Position numbers and translations under genes: made by a program. This document shows positions 52,477 through 61,932 of a stretch of 64,000 nt of DNA, piece after piece (position 1 is the stretch's first letter; each line of letters starts with the position of its first letter). This stretch comes from Ruminococcus sp. HUN007 (GTDB lineage Bacteria > Bacillota > Clostridia > Oscillospirales > Ruminococcaceae), in the NCBI RefSeq assembly GCF_000712055.1, contig NZ_JOOA01000001.1, positions 866,339 through 930,338 of the forward strand. The letters are read 5' to 3'. The notes under the pieces were generated by a model. That model saw only the letters and a program-made list of their open reading frames with translations. It was not told where the DNA came from and did not search any database.

Positions 52477-53900
52477 AGAACATTATCAATAAAGTCAAAC
52501 TCTTTGTGGAACGGTCACTGGAAAGAGATTCCGTACTGTTAGTCATTTCTGTTCTTCTCGCTGTTTTCATCTGGGGATATATCACCACCCAGAGATGGCC
52601 TGACGATCACATATATATAAACGACGTTCCTGTTGATTTCGAAGCCAGCATAGCCGGCACTCCTGCCGAGGCAGAAGGATACAAGATCTACGACGCCGAC
52701 GTACAGAACGCAGACATAAGAGTCGATGCCAACAGAAAATACATCGGATTTCTTACAAAGAAAGAATTCTATATAAAAGTGAGTGCAGACAACTACAGCG
52801 GTGAACAGCCGGTTACTGCCAAACTCACTGTGCAGAAAACTGATGACAACAGCTATGACTGTGACTATAAACTGAAAGAACCGAGTCAGAACAAAGCAAA
52901 GGTTTATTTTTACAAAGAGATCACGAAAACAGTGGATGTAACGGTAAAAGCTCCCGGTATCACTGCTGCTGAAGGACATAAGCTGAAAAGTCTTACCTGT
53001 GAATCGGTTTCCGTAACAGGACCGGAACCTTACGTAAATATGATAAGTTCCTGCGAGCTGAATATCACACAGAACGTAGCCTATGACACAAGAAGGTCAT
53101 TTCAGGTCACCGCATCACTCGGAAACTTAACTTTCCTTAACGAAAACGGCGAGGACATCAACAAGATAATCAGACCTTATATGTCGAAGAATCAGTTCAC
53201 GATCAATAAAAGTGAGCTTACCGTCATGGTCAACATTTCAAGCGTCAAGAATATTGACATTCAGTTCAGTCACATTATTACTGATGTACCGGACTATTTC
53301 AACAAGCAGTTTATTCTTGACAGACTTTCGTTAAGCACACCAACGATAACCGTTTCTTCGGATGACACCTCGATCGATGACATTGATTCCCTTCCGGTTT
53401 CGAGTGATGAGAGCATCTCGCTCAGCTCGATAAACACTGATTTCTCAGCTTCATTTGACCTGACCAGAGCACTTGAAAGTTATCCAAAGCTGAAAAATGA
53501 CTCAAACGTAGTCTCAACATATCTGAAATTCGAAAGTTCAGGACTTGCTGAAAAAACCTTTGACAGTGTTGATGATTCAAGATTTACGATCAAAAACCCT
53601 TACTCGTCAAAATACACTGCTGAACTGGTAACACAGCGTCTTGACAATGTGACTATAATAGGACCTGAAGAGGATATTGAAAAGATAACAGCTGACAATC
53701 TTACAGTCGAAATAGATCTTTCAAAAAGCACAGTTTCCGGTACCGGTAAACTCAATACCGGAATAAGCACCTACAAGGCGCTGGTGCTTCTGCCGTCAAA
53801 ATACAAAAATGTATGGGCTTACGGCGAATACACAGTTGATGTCGAGATCTACGAAAATGAATTCCAGCAGACTGATGTGACAACTGCATCTTCTGATTAA
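52473..53900 (+). CDS. cdaR: CdaR, YbbR-domain regulator of CdaA
   Basis: 475 residues. One N-terminal helix (VLLVISVLLAVFIWGYIT), then four YbbR-like beta repeats outside the cell (for example VDVTVKAPGITAAEGHKLKS and VTIIGPEEDIEKI). CdaR binds CdaA and tunes c-di-AMP synthesis. The usual third gene, glmM, is not next here. Confidence 0.9.
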   Translation: MKNIINKVKLFVERSLERDSVLLVISVLLAVFIWGYITTQRWPDDHIYINDVPVDFEASIAGTPAEAEGYKIYDADVQNADIRVDANRKYIGFLTKKEFYIKVSADNYSGEQPVTAKLTVQKTDDNSYDCDYKLKEPSQNKAKVYFYKEITKTVDVTVKAPGITAAEGHKLKSLTCESVSVTGPEPYVNMISSCELNITQNVAYDTRRSFQVTASLGNLTFLNENGEDINKIIRPYMSKNQFTINKSELTVMVNISSVKNIDIQFSHIITDVPDYFNKQFILDRLSLSTPTITVSSDDTSIDDIDSLPVSSDESISLSSINTDFSASFDLTRALESYPKLKNDSNVVSTYLKFESSGLAEKTFDSVDDSRFTIKNPYSSKYTAELVTQRLDNVTIIGPEEDIEKITADNLTVEIDLSKSTVSGTGKLNTGISTYKALVLLPSKYKNVWAYGEYTVDVEIYENEFQQTDVTTASSD

Positions 53901-53919
53901 AAAAGTTCATGTTTTATAC

Positions 53920-53956
53920 GGTTTCCCATATTCGCAATATATGGGAAACCTTTTTT
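53920..53956 (+). terminator. Terminator of cdaA-cdaR
   Basis: GGTTTCCCATAT pairs with ATATGGGAAACC, followed by T6. Confidence 0.85.
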
Positions 53957-54018
53957 CATTGCATTTTCTGAATATTTATGAACAAAGTATTAATTTTTCA
54001 AAGTTTATAAAAAAAGTA

Positions 54019-54047
54019 TTCACAAGCATGTCTTTTTTGTGTATAAT
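54019..54047 (+). promoter_or_regulatory. Promoter of the GH9 cellulase gene
   Basis: TTCACA (54019-54024), a 17-bp spacer, TATAAT (54042-54047), giving a ~65-base leader. Confidence 0.7.
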
Positions 54048-54118
54048 AGTATCGTATGGAATTGATTGAAATAAGTTGCATTTATTTTAATTAAAAATTT
54101 GAAAGGATGATTTTTCCA

Positions 54119-56377
54119 ATGGTTCAGAAAAATTTAACAGGTAAGGCTATAGCAGCTGTTGCTGCTCTTACACTCACTGTTTCAGGTCTCGGACAGACAG
54201 GTGCTGTTTTCGGCGGAAACACAGTTAAGGCTGCTGACACTGACAACTACGCAAAGCTCCTTCAGGCATCACTCTTCTTCTACGATGCCAACATGTGCGG
54301 AAAGAACGTTGAATCTAAGTCTCTTATGAAATGGAGAGGCAACTGCCACACAAACGACGAAGTTGACGGCGGTTTCCACGATGCCGGTGACCACGCAATG
54401 TTCGGTCTCCCACAGGGCTACGCAGCTTCAACACTCGGATGGAGCTACTACGAATTCAAGGAGGCTTTCGACGGACTCGGTGTAACAGTTCACTACAAGA
54501 CAATCAATGATTACTTTGCTGATTTCTTCAGAAAAGCTACAGTTCTTTCAGGCGACAGAGTTTCAAAGATCTGTATCCAGAAGGGTCTCGGCGACACAGA
54601 CCACGCTTACTGGGGTGCTCCTGAAAAGCAGGGCGACAGAGGCGGATGCGACTGGAGATCAAACGGTTCAGGCGAAATCGCAGCTGAATACGCTGCAGCT
54701 CTTGCAGTCAGCTACGTAAACTTCGGTAACACTGAAGACCTTAAGTACGCTAAGGCTCTCTACAACTACGCTAAGGCAAACCCAAGCTGTTCAAACGGTG
54801 ACTGCACAGGCTTCTACAAGTCAGACAGCTTCAACGATGACCTTGCATGGGCAGCTGGCTGGCTCTACATCGCTACTAAGGACGGCGGTTACAAGAATGA
54901 CTGTCAGGCTAACCAGAAGAAGATTGGCTGGGTACACAGCTGGAACAACGTTGAAATGGGTGCTGCTTGTCTCGCAGCTGAGATCGGCGTAGGCAGCTGG
55001 GATGCAGTTACAGGATATCTCGGCGGTCAGTGCAACGGCAGCGGATATCTTTGCATGAGCGAATGGGGCAGTGCAAGATATAACTGTGCAATGCAGTTGG
55101 CAGCTCTTGTATGCACAAAGCACAACGCAGGAAATTATACAAACTGGTGCCAGGGCCAGATGACTTATATCCTCGGTCAGAACCCGAAGAACACATGCTT
55201 CGTAACAGGCTTTGCTTCAAACTCAGCAAAGAACTGCCACCACAGAGCAGCTTCAGGCTACCAGGGATACGACGGTGCTGACGGATTCCACACAGGTGTT
55301 AAGGAATACAACCCTAACCACCACTACACACTTATCGGTGCTCTCGCAGGTGGTCCGGCTGATGCAGGCGGAACATACACAGACGTTATCGACGACTACA
55401 AGAGTAACGAAGTTGCTATCGACTACAACGCAGGTCTTGTAGGTGCTGCTGCTGGTCTTTACTCATTCAAAAAGTCAGGCACAATTGCTTCTTCATTCGA
55501 AGGTACAAAGAGCAACGGTGCAGGTGCTGCAGTAGTAACACAGCCATCACCTACACAGCAGGCTCCTGCTTCTCCTTCTCCTACACCACAGCAGCCACAG
55601 CCTACACAGCAGCCTACAACTCAGCCTACAACTCAGCCAACTCAGCAGCCTACACAGCAGCCTACATCTTCTGACGGCGGCTACACATTAAAGTCAGGCA
55701 AGAAGATCACATACAGCGCACTCGGTGAAGACGACAGAATGATCGGTTTCGCTTACAAGGATTTCGGTATCTCTGCTAAGGAAAAGATCACAAAGGTTGA
55801 CGTAAACATCTCAGCAGGCAAGAACATCGGTAAATATGTTGGTCAGTTCGGTACTTCAACAACTGATGATGCAGCAGGCTACTGGGCAATGGGTGATGAG
55901 ATCACTCAGACAATCAGCGGCAACAGCGGAACTATCTCATGGAAGGTTCCTTCAGATATCTCTTCTATCATCCAGACAGAATACGGCGGAGAGATCAAGT
56001 TCGGTGTATGGTGGATCGACTGTGACGAATTCACAATTGATTCTGTAACATTATACACAGACGGCAAGGCAGCTTCAACTACAACAACACCTAAGGCTTC
56101 ACCTTCACCATCTCCATCTCCATCACCTTCACCATCACCTTCTCCGTCTCCATCACCTTCACCAAGCCCGTCACCATCACCTTCTCCGAATAATGATAAC
56201 GTTAAGGGCGACGTAAATGCTGACGGTTCAGTTACAACTAACGACTATGTAACACTCATGGGTGCTCTTATCGGCAAGACTGATCTTTCTGCTTCAGGAA
56301 AGAAAAATGCTGATATGAACAACGACGGCAAGATCTCTATCATTGACCTTATTCTTCTCAGAAACAAGTTCAGCTGA
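54119..56377 (+). CDS. Cellulosomal GH9 endoglucanase with CBM-like module and type I dockerin
   Basis: 752 residues from ATG at 54119; the ATG at 54107 overlaps the AAAGGATGA ribosome-binding site. Signal peptide ~1-38. GH9 domain ~40-455: DGGFHDAGDHAMFGLPQGY near the N-terminus holds the catalytic Asp; YILGQNPKNTCFVTGFASN, then CHHRA, and SNEVAIDYNAGLVGAAAG with the acid/base Glu. A Pro/Thr/Gln linker leads to a beta-sandwich module (~520-650; KVDVNISAGKNIG, GVWWIDCDEF). A (PS)n linker of ~35 residues precedes the dockerin, whose two Ca-binding repeats are GDVNADGSVTTNDYVTLMGA and ADMNNDGKISIIDLILLRNK. It cuts cellulose outside the cell while docked on a scaffoldin. No other cellulosome gene is in the window. 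Confidence 0.95.
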   Translation: MVQKNLTGKAIAAVAALTLTVSGLGQTGAVFGGNTVKAADTDNYAKLLQASLFFYDANMCGKNVESKSLMKWRGNCHTNDEVDGGFHDAGDHAMFGLPQGYAASTLGWSYYEFKEAFDGLGVTVHYKTINDYFADFFRKATVLSGDRVSKICIQKGLGDTDHAYWGAPEKQGDRGGCDWRSNGSGEIAAEYAAALAVSYVNFGNTEDLKYAKALYNYAKANPSCSNGDCTGFYKSDSFNDDLAWAAGWLYIATKDGGYKNDCQANQKKIGWVHSWNNVEMGAACLAAEIGVGSWDAVTGYLGGQCNGSGYLCMSEWGSARYNCAMQLAALVCTKHNAGNYTNWCQGQMTYILGQNPKNTCFVTGFASNSAKNCHHRAASGYQGYDGADGFHTGVKEYNPNHHYTLIGALAGGPADAGGTYTDVIDDYKSNEVAIDYNAGLVGAAAGLYSFKKSGTIASSFEGTKSNGAGAAVVTQPSPTQQAPASPSPTPQQPQPTQQPTTQPTTQPTQQPTQQPTSSDGGYTLKSGKKITYSALGEDDRMIGFAYKDFGISAKEKITKVDVNISAGKNIGKYVGQFGTSTTDDAAGYWAMGDEITQTISGNSGTISWKVPSDISSIIQTEYGGEIKFGVWWIDCDEFTIDSVTLYTDGKAASTTTTPKASPSPSPSPSPSPSPSPSPSPSPSPSPSPSPNNDNVKGDVNADGSVTTNDYVTLMGALIGKTDLSASGKKNADMNNDGKISIIDLILLRNKFS

Positions 56378-56404
56378 TAATCATATCTGTCAATATAAAA
56401 GAAT

Positions 56405-56441
56405 TAATCCCGGAGCCGGTTTAACCGGTTCCGGGATTTTT
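56405..56441 (+). terminator. Terminator of the GH9 gene
   Basis: AATCCCGGAGCCGGTT pairs with AACCGGTTCCGGGATT, followed by TTT. Confidence 0.85.
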
Positions 56442-56452
56442 GCCAAATAAAA

Positions 56453-56502
56453 GCAGCATATCCTCAAGCCGCGTATTTACGCGATCCGGATATGCTGCTT
56501 TT
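56453..56502. terminator. Long hairpin of the AGCATATCC...CGTATTTACG family
   Basis: GCAGCATATCC pairs with GGATATGCTGC; inner GCGTA/TACGC; TTTTG follows. It lies at the end of the SDR gene and is the third copy of this design. Confidence 0.7.
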
Positions 56503-56505
56503 GTT

Positions 56506-57261
56506 TTAAAGCGGTGATTTACCTTTTTGTATAAGATAAACCAGTTTTGATTTCATCTCTGCAGGAAGAAGTGAGGAAGCTGCTACACTTACTTTCATCT
56601 TAGCCTCAGGAATTATAAGGAACTTTCCTTCAAGTGTTTTATCGATCGCATACTTGGCTACCTTTTCCGAAGAAGCCGGGCTGAAGCTGTTTGTAACGCC
56701 TATCCTTTTATTGAATTCAGTCTGTACCGGCCCCGGACAGAGAACACTTATTTTCACTCCGTTACCGGATTCCTTTGCCTCGCGGTAAAGGGACTGTGAA
56801 AGGTTGAGTACATAGGCTTTTGATGCATAGTAAGCCGCCATGAGTGGTCCCGGATAAAATGCCGCAGAAGATGCAACATTCAGTATGGTTCCTCTGCCCT
56901 CAGATGCAAATCTCCGGTAAAAAAGCTTTGAAAGTATATGAAGTGCTGTAACATTAAGATTAATAAGGTTCAGCTCTTTTTCAAGTGAAGTTTTCTCAAA
57001 AGGACCTACTTCACCAATTCCTGCGTTGTTTACCAGAAGATCGACTCTGAAACTCCGGCATACATAATATACTCTTTTTGCATTTTCCGGATCAGAAAGA
57101 TCTGCTGCGATTACCTTTACCCTTACAGGAAGAAGCTTTTTCAGTTTAAGCAGCTTGTCTCTGCTTCTTGCCACAAGAATAAGATCATATCCAAGAGTGC
57201 TGAGATAGATCGCCATATCGCGCCCGATCCCTGTACTCGCTCCGGTGATAAGTGCTGTCAT
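56506..57261 (-). CDS. Short-chain dehydrogenase/reductase
   Basis: 251 residues. The Rossmann start ALITGASTGIGRDMA holds TGxxxGIG; LVNNAGIG is the NNAG motif; the catalytic Ser is in NVASSAAFYPG and YxxxK is in YYASKAYVLN. NADP(H) use is likely from the Arg after the second strand (VARSRDKL). The family includes fatty-acid and ketone reductases; the substrate is unknown. Confidence 0.9.
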   Translation of the reverse strand: MTALITGASTGIGRDMAIYLSTLGYDLILVARSRDKLLKLKKLLPVRVKVIAADLSDPENAKRVYYVCRSFRVDLLVNNAGIGEVGPFEKTSLEKELNLINLNVTALHILSKLFYRRFASEGRGTILNVASSAAFYPGPLMAAYYASKAYVLNLSQSLYREAKESGNGVKISVLCPGPVQTEFNKRIGVTNSFSPASSEKVAKYAIDKTLEGKFLIIPEAKMKVSVAASSLLPAEMKSKLVYLIQKGKSPL

Positions 57262-57275
57262 ATCATAATCCTCCC

Positions 57276-57392
57276 TTAAGGAAACGCTGATTTATTCATA
57301 AATCAGCGTGAGGCTCCGGGGCAAAGTCCCGGAAATACCACCTTTGGAAATACGTTGAAGCCGGATTTCCGGTTTAATCAGTGTTTCCTTAA
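57276..57392. repeat. Dispersed palindromic intergenic repeat, reverse orientation
   Basis: TTAAGGAAACGCTGATTTAT at one end and AATCAGTGTTTCCTTAA at the other. The ATAAATCAGCGT hairpin comes first, so it is inverted compared with the 11421 copy. Confidence 0.88.
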
Positions 57393-57556
57393 CATTCATT
57401 TTCACGTATACTATAATTATATCAGAAAATCAGACTAAAAACAATAATATTATCACAAACATTATTGAACAAAATACACAAAAAGCGCTTTACTTTTCTC
57501 TTGTATTATGGTATAATATATATAGAAGAAAAAGCAGGGAGGTTATCGAAAAAAGA

Positions 57557-57988
57557 ATGAATCCTGAAACCAAACTATCATATATTGTAACACCTAATGA
57601 TTTTCTAAATGCCGGAGCTGTTTCAGAAGACATAAAAACAAAACTCTCTGAAATGAACATCAATAATGAAATTATCCGTAAAGCCACACTTGCTGTATAC
57701 GAAACAGAACTCAACATGATAATACATGCTAACGGCGGCCTTATTGATGTTGAGATCACACCGGATGTACTCAGGGTGGAAGCAGCGGACAACGGACCGG
57801 GTATTGCCGATCCTGAAATGGCTATGAACGACGGTTATACTACCGTCTCTCCTGATTCCGAGATCAGAGCCCGGGGCCTTGGCAACGGACAGGGATTTTC
57901 AAAGATCAGAAAAAATACCGACAGTTTCGAAATAGAAACTGAACTTGGCTGCGGTACAACAGTACGTTTTGAAATTTATCTCAGTTAA
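57557..57988 (+). CDS. Anti-sigma factor-like ATP-binding protein (RsbW/HATPase)
   Basis: 143 residues of the histidine-kinase-like ATPase fold: the N-box is TLAVYETELNMIIHANGG, the G1 box VEAADNGPGIADPEMAM, the G2 region RGLGNGQGFSKIRKN. Such small proteins act as serine kinases/anti-sigma factors or switch proteins. A promoter with TATAAT at ~57513 and AGGGAGG precede it. No partner anti-anti-sigma gene is next to it. Confidence 0.85.
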   Translation: MNPETKLSYIVTPNDFLNAGAVSEDIKTKLSEMNINNEIIRKATLAVYETELNMIIHANGGLIDVEITPDVLRVEAADNGPGIADPEMAMNDGYTTVSPDSEIRARGLGNGQGFSKIRKNTDSFEIETELGCGTTVRFEIYLS

Positions 57989-58013
57989 AATATATTCTAA
58001 AAAAATTCAAAAA

Positions 58014-58053
58014 AAGAATCAGGCACATGATCAATCATGTGACCTGATTTTTT
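58014..58053 (+). terminator. Terminator after the RsbW-like gene
   Basis: AAATCAGGCACATGAT pairs with ATCATGTGACCTGATTT, followed by a T tract. Confidence 0.85.
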
Positions 58054-58067
58054 TCGTCCTGATATTA

Positions 58068-59273
58068 TTACTGTTTCTGCATTCGGATTATTGCATCCTT
58101 CGGGAATTCCTTTTCGCACGGTATCGAAAACTTCATCATTGCGTGGTTCGCACTCTCAACTGACTCATCTTTTTCGTTGTAGATCACATCAGCTTTGATG
58201 ATCTGCGGTTCCTTTCCCGGCGAGAATACTTCAAGCGTATCTCCTGCAAGGAACTTGTTTCGCTGTGTGGCATAGAGCCTTCCGTCACGGCATTCATCAA
58301 CAACAGCCACAACGTCATATTCCCTTATGTAACCGCCCGTCTCATAGTACTGACTGTCCTTCGGATGTCCGAAGAAAAATCCGGTACAGTACTTTCTGTG
58401 GCTTACCTTGAATACCTCGTCATAAACCCACTGCGGTACAGGCTCACCCTTCAGGCAGCAGTCCACAGCCATTCTGTAGGCGTTTGTAACCACTGAAACG
58501 TAGTAGGCTGACTTTGCCCTTCCCTCGATCTTGAGACTGTATATACCTGCTTCACGAAGCTTGTCGATGTGTTCTATCATCGACATGTCCTTGGCATTGA
58601 GAATGTATGTTCCCTGCTCGTCCTCGAAAACAGGATAGAACTCATTAGGCCTTTTTTCCTCCTGAAGATGATATCCCCAGCGGCACGGCTGTGCACATTC
58701 TCCCCTGTTGGCATCACGGTTTACAAGGTAACTTGAAAGCAGACAGCGTCCCGAGAATGAAACGCACATAGCACCGTGAACGAAGCACTCGATTTCAAGA
58801 TCCTTAGGAGTCCTGGCACGTATCTCAGCTATTTCATCAAGTGACAGCTCACGGGCAAGAACTACTCGTTTGCATCCCATGTTATAAAGTTCGTTTGCTG
58901 TAACATAGTTTACGATACCTGTCTGTGTGGAAGCGTGTATCACCATGTCAGGTGCATATTTCTTAATGAGCGAGATTATTCCGAGATCGGCAGCGATAAG
59001 TGCATCCACCCCGGCTTCAACAGCTTCACGTACAAACTGTTCAAAAAGCGGTATCTCATTATTTCTCGGAAGAGTGTTGCAGGTAAGGAACACCTTCACG
59101 CCCTTGTCGTGGGAAAGCTTTACTGCTTCCTTAAGTCCTTCAAAATCAAAATTGCCGGATGAAGCTCTCATACCGAACTGTTTTCTTCCGAGATAAACGG
59201 CATCGGCGCCGTAGTTAAGTGCTGATAAAAGTCTTTCGCGGTCCCCTGCCGGCGCAAGTACCTCTAATTCCAA
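58068..59273 (-). CDS. Peptidase U32 family protein (TrhP/YhbU-like)
   Basis: 401 residues from TTG at 59273: GGAGG lies eight bases upstream, and the product begins ELEVLAPAGDRERLLSALNY like relatives; the ATG at 59336 lacks a site. The U32 signature is CFVHGAMCVSFSGRCLLSSY with following Cys in ANRGECAQPCRW. This group takes part in prephenate-dependent tRNA U34 hydroxylation (TrhP) or is annotated as collagenase-like protease; the four-Cys motif suits an Fe-S-containing tRNA enzyme. It is downstream of mltG. Confidence 0.9.
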   Translation of the reverse strand: MELEVLAPAGDRERLLSALNYGADAVYLGRKQFGMRASSGNFDFEGLKEAVKLSHDKGVKVFLTCNTLPRNNEIPLFEQFVREAVEAGVDALIAADLGIISLIKKYAPDMVIHASTQTGIVNYVTANELYNMGCKRVVLARELSLDEIAEIRARTPKDLEIECFVHGAMCVSFSGRCLLSSYLVNRDANRGECAQPCRWGYHLQEEKRPNEFYPVFEDEQGTYILNAKDMSMIEHIDKLREAGIYSLKIEGRAKSAYYVSVVTNAYRMAVDCCLKGEPVPQWVYDEVFKVSHRKYCTGFFFGHPKDSQYYETGGYIREYDVVAVVDECRDGRLYATQRNKFLAGDTLEVFSPGKEPQIIKADVIYNEKDESVESANHAMMKFSIPCEKEFPKDAIIRMQKQ

Positions 59274-59371
59274 ATTCAAAACCTCCGTTATTCTGTGGAA
59301 ACACTGCGTTTTCCAAAAACACCGGACATGAATCATATCCGGTGCTTTTTCTTTACTTATTATCTGATCGG

Positions 59372-60685
59372 TCAGTCATCATAATCAAGGTCGTTAATAT
59401 CAATTCCGGCCTTGATAAGGTTTTCTTCATGCTGTTCGTTAGTTTCAGCATAGTATACTTCCTTTGTTTCAACGTTAGCACAGAAGTAATAGTAATTTGT
59501 ATTGTTAGGCCAGAGTACAGCCTTCATAGCATCAAGACCAGGGCTGCATATCGGTCCCGGCGGGAGTCCGTTTGTCTGGTATGTATCATATGCTTTCAGC
59601 ATTTTTGAAGTAACGGAATAATCATCAAGACTCTTGAGATAAATGCTGTATTCGGTTGTAGGGTTTGATTCAAGAGCCGGGAACCGTTCATAGTCATTAA
59701 GACGGTTCATAAATACTGAGGCAACATTTTTCATGTCAGCTGTATTTGCAGCTTCAAGCTGTACGATTGATGCAAGTGTAACGACCTTGTCCATTGTCAT
59801 ACCGACTTCAGCCGCTCTTTTCTTCATCTCGTCATCATACTTGGCTTCAAAGTTCTCATAGATAGTTCTGAGAATGATCTCATAATCCTGTTCCTCAAGC
59901 ACCTTGACATCGCCGTCCGGGGCCTTGTAGAATTCGTAGGTATCAGGGAAGAGATATCCTTCCATTCGGTCAAAACGCAGATCGTTGGCTGTAGGCTGCG
60001 GAATATTATTTATAAAGTCGTAGTCTTCAAGTCCTGCGTTGAAGTAGTATATAAACTTGTCCGCAGCACAGACACCTTCATCTTCGAGCAGCTTGGCAAC
60101 CGCTCTCAGGCGCATGCCTTCCCTGATGGTTATTGTTACAGTTTCCTTTTCGATATAATATGTACTCTGCAGTTCCTCGAGAATATCCTGATAACCCATA
60201 TTAGGACGCAGATTGTGGTTGCCGGAAACATACTCTATAGGTTCTTCGTTTCGTCTCTCCTGAAGGTCAGCGAGGATCCTGAACATTTTATCGACCTTGA
60301 TAATAGGTTCCTTCCTGTTCTTCTCCTGATCAACAGTCATTATTCTGATAACGTCATCAGTCGTTGCGTTTTCCGGAATATTTACAATGTAGGTAGCCGC
60401 ACTCTTGTCTATACCGAGAAATTCTCTGGCTAAGAATATTATTCCTATAGATGAGAGTACTGATACACTGAGTATAGCGAAAATAAACACAAGGCTTATT
60501 GCTATACGGTTTCCTTTCTTAGGTCTGATATATCGGATCACCTTTGAAGGTCTTTTCTTCTTCGGAGGCGGTGCAGGTGCAAGAAATGCCTTCATAAATC
60601 CTGAAAACGTGCCTTTTGGCTTGTTTCCGGACGAAGCAGGTCTTTTATTTCTTTCCTGACCGTTTTCATCTTTCTGATTATCCAT
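59372..60685 (-). CDS. mltG: Endolytic murein transglycosylase
   Basis: 437 residues. Basic cytosolic N-terminus (~65), one membrane helix (ISLVFIFAILSVSVLSSIGI), a LysM-like region, and the YceG/MltG domain: EGYLFPDTYEFYKA, ASIVQLEAANTADMKNVASV with the catalytic Glu, and YQTNGLPPGPICSPG. It cuts nascent glycan strands at the membrane to end their polymerisation. Confidence 0.94.
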   Translation of the reverse strand: MDNQKDENGQERNKRPASSGNKPKGTFSGFMKAFLAPAPPPKKKRPSKVIRYIRPKKGNRIAISLVFIFAILSVSVLSSIGIIFLAREFLGIDKSAATYIVNIPENATTDDVIRIMTVDQEKNRKEPIIKVDKMFRILADLQERRNEEPIEYVSGNHNLRPNMGYQDILEELQSTYYIEKETVTITIREGMRLRAVAKLLEDEGVCAADKFIYYFNAGLEDYDFINNIPQPTANDLRFDRMEGYLFPDTYEFYKAPDGDVKVLEEQDYEIILRTIYENFEAKYDDEMKKRAAEVGMTMDKVVTLASIVQLEAANTADMKNVASVFMNRLNDYERFPALESNPTTEYSIYLKSLDDYSVTSKMLKAYDTYQTNGLPPGPICSPGLDAMKAVLWPNNTNYYYFCANVETKEVYYAETNEQHEENLIKAGIDINDLDYDD

Positions 60686-61257
60686 TGATATCTATTATTC
60701 CTTTCTCTGTTATTATATAGTCAACGCTTACATCGTGAGGTTCTGAAGGTACCTCATCAAAGACAAGCGGGCTGTAGCAGATTCCTGCCGGTGTTACGTC
60801 CTTTTCACGGCTTAAAAACCTGTCGTAATATCCTCCGCCGTAACCTGTACGGTTTCCCTTAAGATCAAAGGCTGTTCCCGGAACGATACAGAGAGCACCG
60901 GTAAAATTACGAACCAGTCGGGTCTCGTCATATTCCGGCTCCGGTATTCCCATGAAAGAAGGTTTTAAATCCTCAAAACTTTTTATCATGAAAAAGTCCA
61001 TCTCTCCCTGCTTTCTGCAGCGGGGAACGGCAGTACTGATGCCTTCTGACAAAAGATATTCTATAAGTTTTTAAAGTATCTGCTTCATCTCTGTATGAAA
61101 CATAGGTAAGGACGATTTCTGCTTTCCTGATAAGATCTGCGTTTACGAGGTTTTCAAGGATCTTAAGATCTGCCTCTTTCTTTTTTTCTGCAGAAGGAAA
61201 AAGTTCGGAACGCATTTTAAGCGCCTGTTTTCTGAAAAGCAGTTTATCTGTCATCAT
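60678..61257 (-). CDS. 5-formyltetrahydrofolate cyclo-ligase (one apparent frameshift)
   Basis: The corrected protein is ~190 residues. The N-terminal MTDKLLFRKQALKMRSEL and the C-terminal signature GNRTGYGGGYYDRFLS are both clear. An extra base in the five-T run at 61068-61072 shifts the frame between EADTLK and LLSEGIST; deleting one restores LKLIEYLLSEGI. The enzyme converts 5-formyl-THF to 5,10-methenyl-THF with ATP. It overlaps mltG and the DJ-1 gene. Confidence 0.85.
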
Positions 61258-61802
61258 CGGCTTGTGTAAAGAAGTGATGAAGCCAGTGCTTCACTTATCT
61301 CCCTTGACTTTAAGATCTCAACGATCTTGAGTGAAAAGTCGACAGCTGTTCCCGGACCTCTTGATGTGAGGAAGCTGCCTGAAAGACATACTGTTCCGTA
61401 GGCGATTTCAGCACCTTCTAGCTGGCTTTCAAAACCGGCATAGCAGAGTGCCTTGTGTCCCCTGAGAAGTCCTCTGTGTCCGAGAATGGACGGAGCTGCA
61501 CATATAGCAGCCACATATTTATTGTTGGTAACGCAGAAGTCAATCGCCTTCTGAACTGTGTCAGAAGCCTCAAGATTCTTTGTTCCCGGCATTCCGCCCG
61601 GAAGCACGATCATTTCTGTTTCAGCGTCCGGAGCGAAGTCTGTGTCCTTAACGTCGGCCTGAACAAGTATACCGTGTGAACCGCGGATAGCTTCCCTTCC
61701 GATACCGACTGTTTTAACATCAATTCCGCTTCTTCTGCAAAGATCAACTACTGTAAGGGCTTCGATCTCTTCAAAGCCGTCAGCGAGAAAAACGTAAACC
61801 AT
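61254..61802 (-). CDS. DJ-1/PfpI family protein
   Basis: 182 residues from ATG at 61802 (AAGG upstream). VYVFLADGFEEIEAL is the N-terminal signature with its acidic residue; the nucleophile elbow Cys is in KYVAAICAAPSILGH (~100). The family includes protein/nucleotide deglycases and chaperones; thiamine-linked annotations are not supported here. It is in an operon with the cyclo-ligase, mltG and possibly U32 genes. Confidence 0.9.
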   Translation of the reverse strand: MVYVFLADGFEEIEALTVVDLCRRSGIDVKTVGIGREAIRGSHGILVQADVKDTDFAPDAETEMIVLPGGMPGTKNLEASDTVQKAIDFCVTNNKYVAAICAAPSILGHRGLLRGHKALCYAGFESQLEGAEIAYGTVCLSGSFLTSRGPGTAVDFSLKIVEILKSREISEALASSLLYTSR

Positions 61803-61818
61803 ATTAAACCTTCTTTCC

Positions 61819-61932
61819 AGGGAAACGCTGATCAAACCGTAAATCCGGCTTTCGCCGGATTTACGGAGGTGGGATTTGCGGGGCTTCGCCCCGAACCCTC
61901 ACGCTGATTTATGAGAAATCAGCGTTTCCCTA
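61819..61932. repeat. Dispersed palindromic intergenic repeat
   Basis: AGGGAAACGCTGATCAAACC at one end and AAATCAGCGTTTCCCTAA at the other, with GGCTTTCGCCGGATTTACG and GGGGCTTCGCCCC inside. The end overlaps the thyX stop codon. Confidence 0.88.

Noticed and set aside
56098..56190. CRISPR-like or tandem DNA repeat
   Set aside because: The periodic sequence encodes the Pro-Ser linker of the cellulase and has no repeat-spacer structure. No CRISPR array was seen anywhere in the window.
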